Origin: Acanthochromis polyacanthus
Taxonomy: Eukaryota > Chordata > Actinopteri > Pomacentridae
NCBI RefSeq assembly: GCF_021347895.1
Contig: NC_067121.1
Span: 13,899,962-13,963,961, forward strand
Length of the DNA: 64,000 nt
Direction of reading: 5' to 3'
The notes under the pieces are model-generated. The model had not been told where the DNA came from and searched no databases. It saw only the letters and a program-made list of their open reading frames with translations. Below, piece by piece: positions 13,467-24,197 of the stretch. The stretch's first letter is position 1, and each line of letters opens with the position of its first letter. Made by a program: the position numbers and the translations under genes.

Positions 13467-13618
13467 ATCTGCTTTTGGTCGTTCAAATCGGGAGGGAAAC
13501 GTGGGAAAGTAATGGTCGTCAAGGCAAAGCATACCCCTCTTAAAATGGCGGAATCGCGTTGCTAGGGCCGGTGACCGGCAGTGACGTTCGATGACGACGT
13601 TTCGGAAAAAGGTCTATA

Positions 13619-13959
13619 CAAAGTAAAGCAGGCTGTCACTAAATGCGCCGCACATCACATAAAGAGGGAAGGGGAAAAAGCCCATTACCTGTATCAACGA
13701 TATTATGTACGCCCTGATCGATCACGCCAGATCCAGCCCGCTCGGCTGCAGTTACCACCACAGGGAGAGCTCAAGAGAAAGCATGAGACTGAGGTAAAGC
13801 CACCCACCTGTGTATATATATGCAGCGGCGCGGATGCCGCCCCGCTGTTACAGCGACGATTAAAATAACGCAGTGCACACAGTGGCTAGGAGGGAGAAAC
13901 CATCCGGCCACATAAGCAGCATTGCACATGCAAAGGCCTAAAGTGGTTTTCTGCTCACA
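13619..13959. other. Region without assignable gene
   Basis: Short stretch between the ISL2EU element and the Tc1 remnant. No coding or repeat signal recognised. The 5' inverted repeat expected for the Tc1 element, matching its right end, was not found here. Confidence 0.4.
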
Positions 13960-14373
13960 TTCAAGCAGTAGCACAACTCAGAAGTTGTCAGATCTCACAA
14001 AATACCTAAACTAAAGAATTCTGTGAAGTCACAACAGCAGCCATCTTGGCACTGCTGGAAATTGGCATGAGTGGGAGACAAGTAGCGAAAAAACTGAAGA
14101 TCTCCAAGACAGCTGTTCATTACACTAAGAAAAAAACAAGCTGAACATGGTACTACCAAATTGCTAGCTGGTCATGGCAAGAAACCTCTTTCTACCCCAC
14201 GAGATGACCACACACTCATCCGTTCCTGTGTCGGCAATCATGGTCAGACTTCCACGGACTTTAAAAATGAGTGGGCACTGTGGAGAAATGTGACTTGTTT
14301 GGCAAGGACAGTTGGAAACCGACTTCTTGAAGCTGGTCTGTTACACAGGGCACGGAAGAAGCCCTTCATCTCA

Positions 14374-14755
14374 CCCTCTGCATGACACTGTGGAGTCTTT
14401 AAGTCGCTTCTTCAGCAGCAGACTGAGACACCCACCCTGCAAGAAGGAGTGCTATCGCAAGCCATTCATTCCATCTGCTGTAAGACTTTATAACATCAGC
14501 ATCACTGGCTGATGTTAACATAAACTGGACTTTATCACATCATCCTTTATCACATAATCTGCACAGTTCTTGCACTATTTGAATTTTCTTGCACCTCACA
14601 TCATTCCATAAGCCACTTTTTCCTCCCTTCACTCTTGTGCATATCGTAAATATTATTATGATTATAACTATATTGTTGTCTATTGTTGTTCACTGTATGC
14701 TGTAACATGGGAAATTTCCCCTGACATAGGGAGTAATAAAGATGATCTTATCTTA
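14374..14755 (+). mobile_element. Rex1-like LINE 3' end inserted in Tc1
   Basis: The tail of a non-LTR ORF2 (RKPFIPSAVRLYNISITG-stop, ending about 14513) is followed by a 3' untranslated region that ends AATAAAGATGATCTTATCTTA. It sits between TCA (14371-14373) and TCA (14756-14758) of the Tc1 transposase frame (KKPFIS / ERQRK). Family call is approximate. Confidence 0.65.
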
Positions 14756-15499
14756 TCAATGAAAGGCAAAGGAAAGCCCAGTTAATCTTTGCTGGGGATG
14801 TCAAGGATCGGACTGTTGATGATTGGGCTAAGGTTCTCTTCAGTGATGAATCCAATTTTCAGTTGATGCCCACTCCAGCCAACTTAGTGGTTAGGAGGAA
14901 TCCTGGAGAAGTCTACTGCACCAGACTGTCTTGCCCCTACAGTAAAACATGGGGGTGGATCAGTGAAGATCTGGGGTTGTTTCAGTATGGGTGGAACAGG
15001 GCAAATGCAATTGTGTGAAGGGCAGATGAATCAGGTCACGTACAGGGCTTCTCTTGAAAATGGTCTTCTGTCAGTTGGAAAACTTTCCTGCCTTGAATGA
15101 AGGGGTTTTTCAACACAGCAAGGTCAGTTAAAGCCTGGATTGAGAACCAACACTGGAACCATGCCTTGGCCTGCTCAATCACGAGATCTAAATCCAATTG
15201 AAAACCTGTGGAAAATCAAATGCAAAAATGAAGAACCATAAGCCCAAAAACAAAGCAAATTTGTTTGAATTTGTGCAACAGGAATGGTCTGCTGTGACAG
15301 CAGAACAATGTCAGAAGCTGCACTGAAAAAATGGCCTCATGGGGGTTGTTGATTTTTTATAAATGTAGCTTAAACGTTCCACATCACTTTTCTATGTTTG
15401 AGGACTAAACATGATTCGGACATTTGAATTCTACACATTTTTTGAGGATGTTCACTGTTAAGGAAAATGTCATGTCATTGCGACATACAACAGTCATGC

Positions 15500-15605
15500 T
15501 TTCTGTCAGAAACCACGCCCCCTGACTTCACTTCTGGAGCCAAGTTCTCGGCCATTTTGCGTTCATTCCGCGGTGCAGGTCCAGGCCCCATGCTGTTTTG
15601 AAAAG
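15500..15605 (+). promoter_or_regulatory. Putative leader exon/promoter of the EnSpm-like element
   Basis: A GC-rich stretch (CCACGCCCCCTGAC, GGCCATTTTGCG) ends at a strong donor AAAAG|gtaagt at 15606. The GGCCATTTTG core resembles a YY1 site near a start site. It is inferred to be the shared 5' untranslated exon of the downstream genes. Confidence 0.45.
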
Positions 15606-16698
15606 GTAAGTGTCTGTCAAATTTTATAAACGTTTATGGGAATTGCACATTTAATCCGACGTCTTGTTTCTACATTGGTATTTTGTCCTTTTGGTTGCTT
15701 CTGTGTGATTTTAATTGTATATTTTTTGTCAGTTTGGCTTCACTAGCCAACTGGAATTGCTAGCTGTGGCGTACAACGGGCTAATTGTTAGGAACCTACC
15801 CTCCGCTACTTTTATGTTGGGCAGTGAGTCAAAGTTGTGAAATATATTTTCCGTGTTTGTTTTCATTTCATATGCAAATGACGACCTTATCCGTCGCAAA
15901 TTTTGTCCTTTTCCGCACATTTGAACGCTGTACTTCGCTCGTGTGTTTTTTTCTCCGCTATCTTTTGTCAGGTAATAGACGTAGCCAGCTTAAGCCCGCG
16001 ACACACGACAACGTCCCGCACCGTTGTCATATGACCTGTTCAAATGGTTGGAAATGTAATTCACGGTGTTAGCCAGGGTCACAACACGGAGTGAATTACC
16101 GCGGAGACGCACTTTATCGAGTTGGTTGCGTTATGAGTGTCTGAGTTGTGCTGAACCAGAAGTTGTTAACAACAGTGTGATTGACATTAACAGAGTTAAA
16201 TATTTTAGCTGGCCTTGGAATAATTGGAATGGATCCGTTCAGATTATAAACGTGTCCGTCGTCTTTGGAGTACAGGTTGTGATAGCGATAGTGAGAGAGG
16301 CAGATTGGAGTATAGGTCTCGCTTTTTATTATTTATTTACTTTTTAATGAATATTTATTTAATTAATCTATGTATTGAAACTCTGAATTTCTTGCAGGAA
16401 GTGGATAAAGAACATTTAACACAGCAGGTCTTTCTTTACCTTTTTAATCAACAAAGTAATTGGCTGTTTCACGTCTTGTAGTACTAGTTTTTATATACCA
16501 TTGAATGTTAGTTAAGCCAGGCATTCAGGAAATATAAAACATAAACAAAAGACTTTAGATATTGTCAAATGAGATGCACAGACACATTAAGCAGGTATAA
16601 TTCTAGTGTATATACAGACAGGAGTTTGCTGGATCTATATTTGATGAATTTAAAGTTTTATGCGCTGAAATCTAATGTGGTTTTCTGATGTCTTACAG

Positions 16699-16770
16699 GT
16701 TCCAATTATCAGCAGGACAGCTAAATTAAATACAATTCAAGATTCTCCATCCAAAGGCTCTGTAGTTGTG
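16699..16770 (+). other. Putative leader exon of the transposase transcript
   Basis: Seventy-two bases between an acceptor (tcttacag) and a donor (gtgagt), open in the frame VPIISRTAKLNTIQDS. It has no ATG in that frame, so it may be untranslated or extend the protein if an upstream start exists. Confidence 0.4.
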
Positions 16771-16876
16771 GTGAGTATGTCTGCTGTAATTATAAATTGT
16801 TAACTTCAGGTGATTACATTTGTTTTTTATTGTCTATGCTGATTTTTTTTCTCTCTTGTTTGTCGTTCACCAGTGT

Positions 16877-19723
16877 ATGTGGCAGTGTAAACTGTGCTTA
16901 GTGGCAGTTGCAGGAAGATTGGCATTATTGAACCACTACAAATTGAAGCATCCACACCTTGGGCGTACCAGCCGTTATCCATGTACGTTTTTAGAGTGCC
17001 CTTGCACATTTAAAACATGGAATGCATTACATATTCATCACTCTCGGGATCATTCCACAAATTATAAAGCAGTAAAGGCACTATCTGTATTTAAGTGTCA
17101 CATTTGCTCGTGTAAGAATTTGGGGAATGAAAGAGAGTACTTTGCTCACATAAATGCTCATTTAAAGAAGAATGAAAAAGTGACTTGCATGTTTGATGGT
17201 TGTGATTTTCATACAAGTGTTTATGGAACCTTTAGGTCACACAAAAGTCGTAGACACGCATCTCATTCTTTGACTGATTTTAAACCCGGTATTGTGACAA
17301 CAAATGCACCTCTGCCTTTTGAACTTTTACCCACTGATGGCCAGGAAGATGAGTGTGTGGAGAGCGACACTGTAGAGTCAGCTAATCCCGAGGTCCTCTC
17401 AAGTGCAATTGAGAAGCAACTTGCAGCAGCCTTACTCAAGTTGGAGTATCTTGTTCATGTGCCAGGTACGGCTGTAGATGATTTTTTATATGAGCTTAAT
17501 TATTTAAGTTCAGCATCTGTGCCACTTTCAAAAGCTATAGTTGCTGATATCTTAAAGCGACTTAACTTTCAGGTTGAGGACTCGGTAGTTGCTAATATCA
17601 TTTCTGCAGTGTATACAACCAATCCAATATCAAAGGCTATTGAAAAGGGAGGGCCACTTTCCAGTTCATATCAGCGTAAAAAATACTACAGGGATTGCTT
17701 CAGTGTTGTGGAACCTGTGACTTTTATCCTTGATGGTAAAAAGCGCAGAACCTTTCAATATGTCCCAATTTTAAAGTCACTGCAGCAGGTCTTAAGTAGA
17801 AAAGGTATTCTTGACAAACTCATAGAAAATCATAAAGGAACAACAAGCCTTGAAAGAGACCCATCTTATGAATACAGGTCATTTAAAGACGGTAATCATT
17901 TTCAACAAAACAAGTTTTTGAATAATGATGAGTTAAGAATATCAGTATGTCTGTATGTTGATGATTTTGAAACTTGTAATCCCCTAGGCACCTCTAGAAA
18001 AAAGCACAAGCTTTGTGCTGTTTATTGGTTGCTCTCGAACCTACCTCCAGGCTGTCATTCCTCTTTATCCTCCATTTATCTTGCTGTGCTTTGTAAGAGT
18101 GATGATGTCAAAAACTACAGTTTTGATAATGTTTTGGAACCTCTCTTAACAGACCTAAAAACCTTGGAGGACCATGGTGTGTATGTTCCGCTGTTAGGTA
18201 CGTCTTTAAAAGGTACAGTGCATAGTGTTGTTGCTGATAATTTAGGAGCACACAGTATTGCTGGCTTCATTGAGAGTTTTTCTGGAGATTACTTCTGTCG
18301 TTTTTGCACAGCGAGAAGTTGTGAAATCAGTTCTCATTGTGTTGCATCTGGTGTTTTTAATTTGAGGACAAAAGAAGAACATGCAGAACATGTGCAAATA
18401 GCTGTTGAGAACGTCACACATCACTTGGCTGTAAAACGAGAGTGTGCTCTCACCAAGAACCTGTCACACTTTAATGTTGTGACTGGATATCCCCCTGATA
18501 TTGCTCATGACATATTTGAGGGAATTGTGCCATTTGAATTGGCGTACTGCCTGAATTTTTTGATAGCAAAGAAATTTTTTACATTAGATGAGCTAAACAA
18601 AGCTATATTGTCATTCCCATACAAATGGTCTGACAAGACCAACAAGCCTCATGCTGTCCCTAAGAGTTTGTCCAGTCGGAAGTCCATTGGAGGCAACGCC
18701 CATGAAAATTGGAGCTTGCTTAGGTTCCTCCCATTTTTAATTGGGTCTTGTGTTCCACAAAATGAGCCAGCATGGGTTGTGTTGCTGGATTTGAAAGACA
18801 TTACTGAACTGGTTGTGGCCCCGGTGCATACTGATGAGTCCATCTCATACCTTGAAAGTAAGATAGTTGAACACAGACAGAGGTTCCAAGAGCTGTTTCC
18901 TACTGTGAGACTTCTGCCAAAGCACCACTTCCTTGAGCACTATCCTCGGTTGATTCGTTGTTTTGGCCCTTTATTGTCTGTCTGGACAATGCGCTTTGAA
19001 GCCAAACATAAATATTTTAAGCAGATAGTGAAACATACTAGTTGCTTCAAAAACTTACCTTTGACTTTGGCATCAAAGCATCAGTTTATGATTGCTTTCC
19101 ACATCAGTTCACCATCTTATGGTAAACCTTGCCTTGATGTACCATGTGTGTCCACAGTTCCAGTTGATTTATTGAAAGATGAGGTGGCTCGGGCTATTCA
19201 TTTAAAATATCCCAACACTGATGAAGTAAATCTTGCAAAAAATGCAACATATTGGGGTATTGCCTACAGCAAGGGCATGATAGTAGCACATGGATCGGCA
19301 TGTGGATTACCAGAGTTTGCTGAAATTATCCAGATGTGCATCATCGATGGGAACTTGTTTGTTATAGTGAGAGTGCTGTGTGCTTGGTATATTGAACACT
19401 ACAGAGCCTTTGAGCTAAGGTTGTCTCCTGCAAGAGAAGTCAAGCTATTAGCACTAAGTGAACTGACTGATGCCTATCCATTAGCTGCCTACATGGTTGG
19501 ATCCAGCCGAATGGTAACTTTAAAAAGGCACATCCACATTAAAGGTTGGTTACTAAATGTCCTAGCTTTGTTTATTCATAACGCATTTTGCGTGTTTTGG
19601 CTGTACATCCTAAAAAGTTCTCAGTTTTTTCCCCCACTGCATTCTTTCATAATTTTTATTAATTTTTATGTGTTTACTTTTGATGATCTAATGCACAGTG
19701 ACTTTCCATCTTTCACTCTATAA
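16877..19723 (+). CDS. EnSpm/CACTA-like transposase with N-terminal C2H2 fingers
   Basis: An acceptor (gttcaccag) at 16873 precedes the ATG at 16877, giving MWQCKLCLVAVAGRL and about 948 residues. Four C2H2 fingers occupy roughly residues 4-145 (CKLC, CTFLECPC, CHIC, CMFDGC cores, each with paired His). Conserved blocks follow: VVADNLGAHSIAGFIESFSG, then CRFC, then PPDIAHDIFEGIVPFELAYC, and near the end LPKHHFLEHYPRLIRCFGPL and SVWTMRFEAKHKYFKQIVKH. The Asp residues in the DNLGAHS and DIAHDIFEG blocks and the Glu in MRFEAKH are the likely DDE triad by analogy with CACTA transposases. A weak donor after HIHIK at 19544 could splice out the hydrophobic tail (HSFIIFINFYVF), which reads like intron. 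No internal stop. Confidence 0.75.
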   Translation: MWQCKLCLVAVAGRLALLNHYKLKHPHLGRTSRYPCTFLECPCTFKTWNALHIHHSRDHSTNYKAVKALSVFKCHICSCKNLGNEREYFAHINAHLKKNEKVTCMFDGCDFHTSVYGTFRSHKSRRHASHSLTDFKPGIVTTNAPLPFELLPTDGQEDECVESDTVESANPEVLSSAIEKQLAAALLKLEYLVHVPGTAVDDFLYELNYLSSASVPLSKAIVADILKRLNFQVEDSVVANIISAVYTTNPISKAIEKGGPLSSSYQRKKYYRDCFSVVEPVTFILDGKKRRTFQYVPILKSLQQVLSRKGILDKLIENHKGTTSLERDPSYEYRSFKDGNHFQQNKFLNNDELRISVCLYVDDFETCNPLGTSRKKHKLCAVYWLLSNLPPGCHSSLSSIYLAVLCKSDDVKNYSFDNVLEPLLTDLKTLEDHGVYVPLLGTSLKGTVHSVVADNLGAHSIAGFIESFSGDYFCRFCTARSCEISSHCVASGVFNLRTKEEHAEHVQIAVENVTHHLAVKRECALTKNLSHFNVVTGYPPDIAHDIFEGIVPFELAYCLNFLIAKKFFTLDELNKAILSFPYKWSDKTNKPHAVPKSLSSRKSIGGNAHENWSLLRFLPFLIGSCVPQNEPAWVVLLDLKDITELVVAPVHTDESISYLESKIVEHRQRFQELFPTVRLLPKHHFLEHYPRLIRCFGPLLSVWTMRFEAKHKYFKQIVKHTSCFKNLPLTLASKHQFMIAFHISSPSYGKPCLDVPCVSTVPVDLLKDEVARAIHLKYPNTDEVNLAKNATYWGIAYSKGMIVAHGSACGLPEFAEIIQMCIIDGNLFVIVRVLCAWYIEHYRAFELRLSPAREVKLLALSELTDAYPLAAYMVGSSRMVTLKRHIHIKGWLLNVLALFIHNAFCVFWLYILKSSQFFPPLHSFIIFINFYVFTFDDLMHSDFPSFTL

Positions 19724-19869
19724 ATTCTTGTGGCATGTTAGTCTGTCCTATTTCTCTCTTGGGCCTCTTAAAGTTGCTGAGTGGTTAGTTTTACTGTCTA
19801 AATGCATTTTTAACTACTCGAAAAAAAGTAACTTTTATTCATCCTCTTGACAGATTGAAACCTGTGGTC

Positions 19870-22779
19870 ATGGCGGCTCTTTTGAAAGTCATCCTTGGAG
19901 ACAACAACAGTCAACGCTTGACTTTCCCAGATGGACTTCCAACATCTGTCAGTGAACTTGTTGATATTGTGCAGAGACAGTGTGCTATTCAGACAAACTT
20001 CAGGCTTCAGTTCATGGATCCCCTATTTAACAATGAGTTCATGAACCTCACTTCAATGGATGAAGTGACAGATCGTGGAACAATCAGAGTAATCTATATG
20101 ACAGGCATCTTAACCCCGCAGCGCGTAGAGGTCCAGATTTCTTCAGGAAGTGCTTGTAACTATAGTTTTCTGGAAGAAAGCTCATCAGTGTCTAGTGGTG
20201 GTGTAGATACTGACATTCTGTCTTCACCGGAATCAGACGCATCCACCTCTTCAACCTCCAGGACATTTTGGCCTAGCACTTTCAGTGTTCCACAGTTTGG
20301 CTTTGATGCAGAGTTAAAACTTGAAAGAGGCAATGCAGCATTCAAAGAGAATGGCGTAGTGCTTATCCCAGATCTTAAACTCAAGTCAAACATTTTAGAG
20401 GGTCTGATTCAAGAAATTGTCAAATACAAAGTTTATGTCACAGACAGAGAGTTTGACATGGTTGGTGAGGCACTCCTCTCCAAACACCCTTGTCTAACAG
20501 AGAGGGGCTCAGTGACAGGATATGCTGGTTGGAAGGCAAGCTTAAAGAATAAACTTGCGATTTACCGTACCCATTTGAGAAAACTGGGATGTCCTGAGGT
20601 TTTGGTGAACTCTGTTAAGCACAAGCCTGAGGGTAAATCAAGTGCTGCCTCTGCCATCAAAAGACCAAGACGTTCTGAAGTGAACTACTGCCCCCCTTAT
20701 CCCACTGGAGAATCAGATCAGAGTCTGGAGGGTCTGAGAGTGGAACTCCTATCAGATGTGAAGAAGCGGAACAACAGGGAGGCAGTGAGAAGGAAAATGG
20801 ACCAGACCTTCGCACACAGGAGGTATGAAGTGGTTCGAGACAAACCAATGGTTGAAGATTTCAAGAACAGATGGCCAGCCCTCTTCGATGTAACTGAGGT
20901 ACGTCACACCTTAATTTACACAGCCAGTCAGCAAAATTGTCCACTTTGGCCCATTGCTAGATGTAAAAAAAATGATTAGTCTTTGGTTTTGACTAGTATG
21001 CGCTAAACATAACACTTCAAAGAAAAGACTGATCCTAGAAATCAGTTTGATTTAAATGTATTTTTTCTTTAAAAAAAAGAAACCTTTAAGCCAGCTGCAA
21101 AAATTATGTTCCTGACTTTTAAATACAATATGATGAAATTTAAAGATTTTGGTTAGATTTTTTTTTTAAACAAAATGGTTCTCATTCAGATTCATCCTAT
21201 AGTTATGTGGGTAAGTCTGCTTCAAGTTTAGGTTGACACAGGATTAACTTCATCCACATTTGTTTTTATAATGGAGCAGCAAACATGCTGCATGACTCTT
21301 GTATTAAAGGCATGCCCCCTTTGATACCCTGTTAATGCTCTAACTTTGACTTTTCAAACATGCACGGCACCACATGCCAGTGAAAATAAGGTCAGTTTGC
21401 ATTCAAAATTGTCTCATAACAATAAATGAAGTTAATTTGTAACATATTCACTTTTACTTGTGGGTGAACTGAGGAATTATTTTGTTGTTCAAAGCTCATG
21501 AATTTCTCTGCACACCTTTGTTCTGATTATTTGTTGAACACATAAAGTGTGCACAGATACAGCTGTGCACTATTAAGTTGGGCCACTGAAGGATACTTGC
21601 AAAACAATATTTCAATGGTAATATGACATGCTTTTCTTTAATATGTCTCTCTTTTACTGTTCTTATTTTTAAAACAGATAAATTTAGAGTTCAAACGCAT
21701 CACCACCATACCGCTACAGTCAAGGTTTTTATCTCGGATAGACGTGCTGTCCGGCAAACTCCTCAGACTGTTTGAGCGAAGAGGTGGACAGATGGGGAGA
21801 GTGCTCAAAGATATTGTGGCACCCATGGCTCAGGTAAGAAACAAATACAGCCATTATGCATTATCAATTTTAATTCAGTGTGTGATACTTTTGAAACATA
21901 ACTTGGTGATCTTGTTGCCTTTGGCCAGGATGACGATGTTGACCTCGGTCGAGGTTGTATCATCAAAGGACTGTGTGTGTACCTCAATGAGGAACCAGGA
22001 AACTTAGTCAAAGAATATGTGGTGAGTATTTAAGTGTTATAATGGTTTGTTTGTTTTATGAGGTCACAGGTTCAGAAATATATTTATGTAAATTGTAGTC
22101 ACTTGAGAATGTGTTCATCCTCTCATGGATTTTTCACCTGGTTGTCCAACAGATTTTTTTTTTATTCATTTGTGCTTTCCTCCTCATCAGCAGCACCTGT
22201 CAGCTCACCTTCACTTTCTTTAAATAGTCAATCAATTAAATACCAAACCAAAAAAGGCCACCTGCTGGTCTGATGGGCACAAAACAAACAAAAACCAAAA
22301 CAAATTAATTGCTCATAGAATTACTAGTGTAGATTGATGAGGCAAAATTATATAGCTGATGTTAGCATAAGGCTATAACATGACAGGGTGAAAAATCCTA
22401 CAAGGGATGTACACTTCTTGAGGATTGTCCAGGGCTATGTTGAACCTGATTTTTGACAATATGTGTTTCTAAGGGCGCAGACGAAACCAATGAAAGATCC
22501 ATCGAGGAGACCACTGTTGGCATTTACGTCCTGAAAGCAGACTGCAACTCAAACCCAGATGACATCGGCATAGTGATTGAAGGACAGGTGGTCTTGCAGG
22601 AACTGGACAACTTTCCGTTAGCTGTTGCCATGTTGTTTGGCTTGATTTACACACTGAACCTCGACTACCCTCGTGACCTCAAATATACATTTGAGGTGCT
22701 CCAAAAAATCATCATGGAGCTGGAGGGCACCACTCTTTCCAAAAAAGCGCAAGTGCTCAAGAACAGACTCTGTGAATGA
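19870..22779 (+). CDS. EnSpm-borne second protein ('SAMD3-like' of fish annotations)
   Basis: Four exons join in frame: 19870-20898, 21678-21833, 21929-22021 and 22474-22779, 527 residues, with donors gtacgt, gtaaga, gtgagt and clean acceptors. The start is MAALLKVILGDNNSQRLTFP, after an acceptor at 19853. Residues 1-80 look like a ubiquitin/PB1-type fold (LLKVILGD...TSVSELVDIVQ...FRLQFMDPLFN...GTIRVIYM); a low-complexity Ser/Thr stretch follows, then YAGWKASLKNKLAIYRTHLR and a C-terminal domain with DIGIVIEGQVVLQELDNF. Fish genomes hold many such proteins annotated as sterile alpha motif domain-containing 3-like. Its place inside CACTG ends suggests it is a transposon accessory protein rather than a host gene. 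Role unknown. Confidence 0.7.
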
Positions 22780-23094
22780 GTATTTTATCTGTCAATGCAG
22801 ATTTTCTAAGTGTTTACAGAGAAAAGGTTAGGTGTTCCTCAGTTTTTGAAATTTTACAGTTACTATATATTTTTGATATGAAAATAGTATATTTTTTCAT
22901 TCTTGCAGCTAAAGAGTCTTTTTTTTTTTTTTTACTACTGGAGCTTGTTCGTAATGTTTTGTGTAAAGCCGAAGGACACCATGCTCTGCAAGATGGCTCA
23001 AGAATTTAAGAACCGTACTGTTGATGATTTCAAAGTGTTCAGAAGAAACTTTATACACTGGTTTTCCTCAGTGTTGGATATGCTTTAAATATGT

Positions 23095-23325
23095 CGTGCT
23101 GTGATATGTGTTTGCACAGTACTGTATATTTTTGATGTTCAGTGCCTAAAAATGTGTCTGCACAGTACTCCATTTTTTGATGTGCAATTTTTAGTGCTTC
23201 AAGACTTGTTTGCACGGTATTGCATATTTGTGATTCACATTTTTATTGTTTATTTTTATGTAAAGACCTGTTTTCAAAGTATTGCAATTTTTGGATGTGC
23301 AGTTTTTTTGAAGGTTCATGAAAAA
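23095..23325 (+). repeat. Degenerate tandem repeat, about 55-60-bp unit
   Basis: Four imperfect copies of a phrase around TTTGCACAGTACTGTATATTT and TTTTTGATGTGCAGTTTTT lie near the right end of the EnSpm-like element. Subterminal repeats are usual transposase-binding regions in CACTA elements; here that role is inferred. Confidence 0.6.
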
Positions 23326-24197
23326 TGTTCTAAACTACAGCTGCTTTGTAATGCTTTAGTGTTGAACATCAGCATGTCAAAGCATTTTTGACAGTTTTGA
23401 ATTCTGTAATTCATCTTTGAATTAAAAGTGGCTCAAGATATTTTGTTTTATTCACTTTATCCTCTGAAAGGTGCTGTGTTTAGGTGGCACAAGAAAGATG
23501 TGGTTTTGATTGCAGTCTTTAAAAACTAGTATGTAATTGTGGGGGGAAAAGGTAACTTAAAGTAACATAACATAATTATTTTAGTTAATCATTTTGAAAT
23601 TTAATCAAATCAAAATGATTAAATTTTTGTTGTTTTATATGATAGATCTCTGTTCAATTAACATAAGAAAAGTAAAAATATCTAACCAAAATATATTATG
23701 TTAAAAGAGCATGAGAAAGTCATGTGAGTGTACCATATGGAGATCATGAAACATGCACATAATTTTTTTATATTGCCAAAACATAACTATATTTAGTGCA
23801 ACCACTTTCAATGATTTTATTATGTTAGTTCAACAGATTTTTTTTTTCAGTGTGGTGGAGAACAGTCAAGATTACTGACTAATTTATTCTTTCACTAATC
23901 TTAAAGTACTAATTCCTGTGTGTATCATATTACTAAAACAGACAGAAGAAATCATGGAATGCCTAAAAGCACTGTTATTGGCAGTACAATGCCATAGCTA
24001 TTGATGAAAGAACTTAAGTGATTTTGGTTATCAGGAAAACCATGGAAAATGGCTAGATATCAGCTCTTAAATTAAACTCTTATGAACTATTTTTTTTATA
24101 TTTGTCCAAACAAATGTACCTTTTGTGGTAGCAGGCATTAAAATGAACAAAAAATTGAAGAAAACAAGGATGACCTCATATTTTGTCCCTGACTGTA

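Larger units (their letters stand above)
11809..13616. mobile_element. ISL2EU-type DNA transposon, internally deleted
   Basis: Inverted repeats of about 85-90 bp: both ends start TAGACCTTTT and both end inward with CCGCCATTTTAAGAGGGG (about 11873-11890 and 13534-13551). The flanking dinucleotide is TA at 11807 and 13617. A YqaJ-like first exon points inward from the left end and a THAP-domain exon points inward from the right end. This convergent two-gene plan fits ISL2EU elements, which encode a THAP transposase and a YqaJ nuclease; the superfamily call rests on recall of that family. Confidence 0.7.
15321..23852 (+). mobile_element. EnSpm/CACTA-like DNA transposon, about 8.5 kb, nested in Tc1
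   Basis: Ends are CACTGAAAAAAT at the left and, read inward from the right, CACTGAAAAAAAAAATCTG. The two-base flank TG (15319-15320 and 23853-23854) fits a 2-bp TSD. Removing the element rejoins the Tc1 codons as QKL-VVENSQDY. Inside are a CpG-rich leader exon, a C2H2-finger transposase and a second multi-exon gene. Both genes look open, so this may be a recently active copy. CACTG ends, short TSD and transposase style support EnSpm/CMC; the superfamily call is from memory. Confidence 0.72.
14040..23886 (+). pseudogene. Tc1 transposase, in three pieces with many breaks
   Basis: First piece: IGMSGRQVAKKLKISKTAVH (helix-turn-helix), then STPRDDHTLIRSCVGNHGQT and NEWALWRNVTCLARTVGNRL. Second piece (14756 on): [20 protein letters not shown] containing the first catalytic Asp, and MPWPAQSRDLNPIENLWKIK with the second Asp and the Glu; EWSAVTAEQCQKL follows. 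The third piece, after the EnSpm insertion, is VVENSQDY-stop. Several frame changes and stops make it non-functional. Confidence 0.8.
13960..24195 (+). mobile_element. Tc1 element, degenerate, split by two insertions
   Basis: Three pieces read continuously: about 13960-14373, 14756-15320 and 23853-24195. The right end is ...CCCTGACTG followed by TA (24196-24197). The left terminus could not be identified. A LINE tail (14374-14755) and an EnSpm-like element (15321-23852) are nested inside. Confidence 0.8.

Noticed and set aside
19870..22779. Host SAMD3 orthologue
   Set aside because: Lies within CACTG-ended DNA that exactly interrupts a Tc1 element, so the whole gene arrived with the transposon; no clear SAM domain seen.
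22776..23391. Further EnSpm coding exons after the stop at 22779
   Set aside because: Frames are Phe/Cys-rich translations of T-rich tandem repeats; no splice sites join them to the gene.
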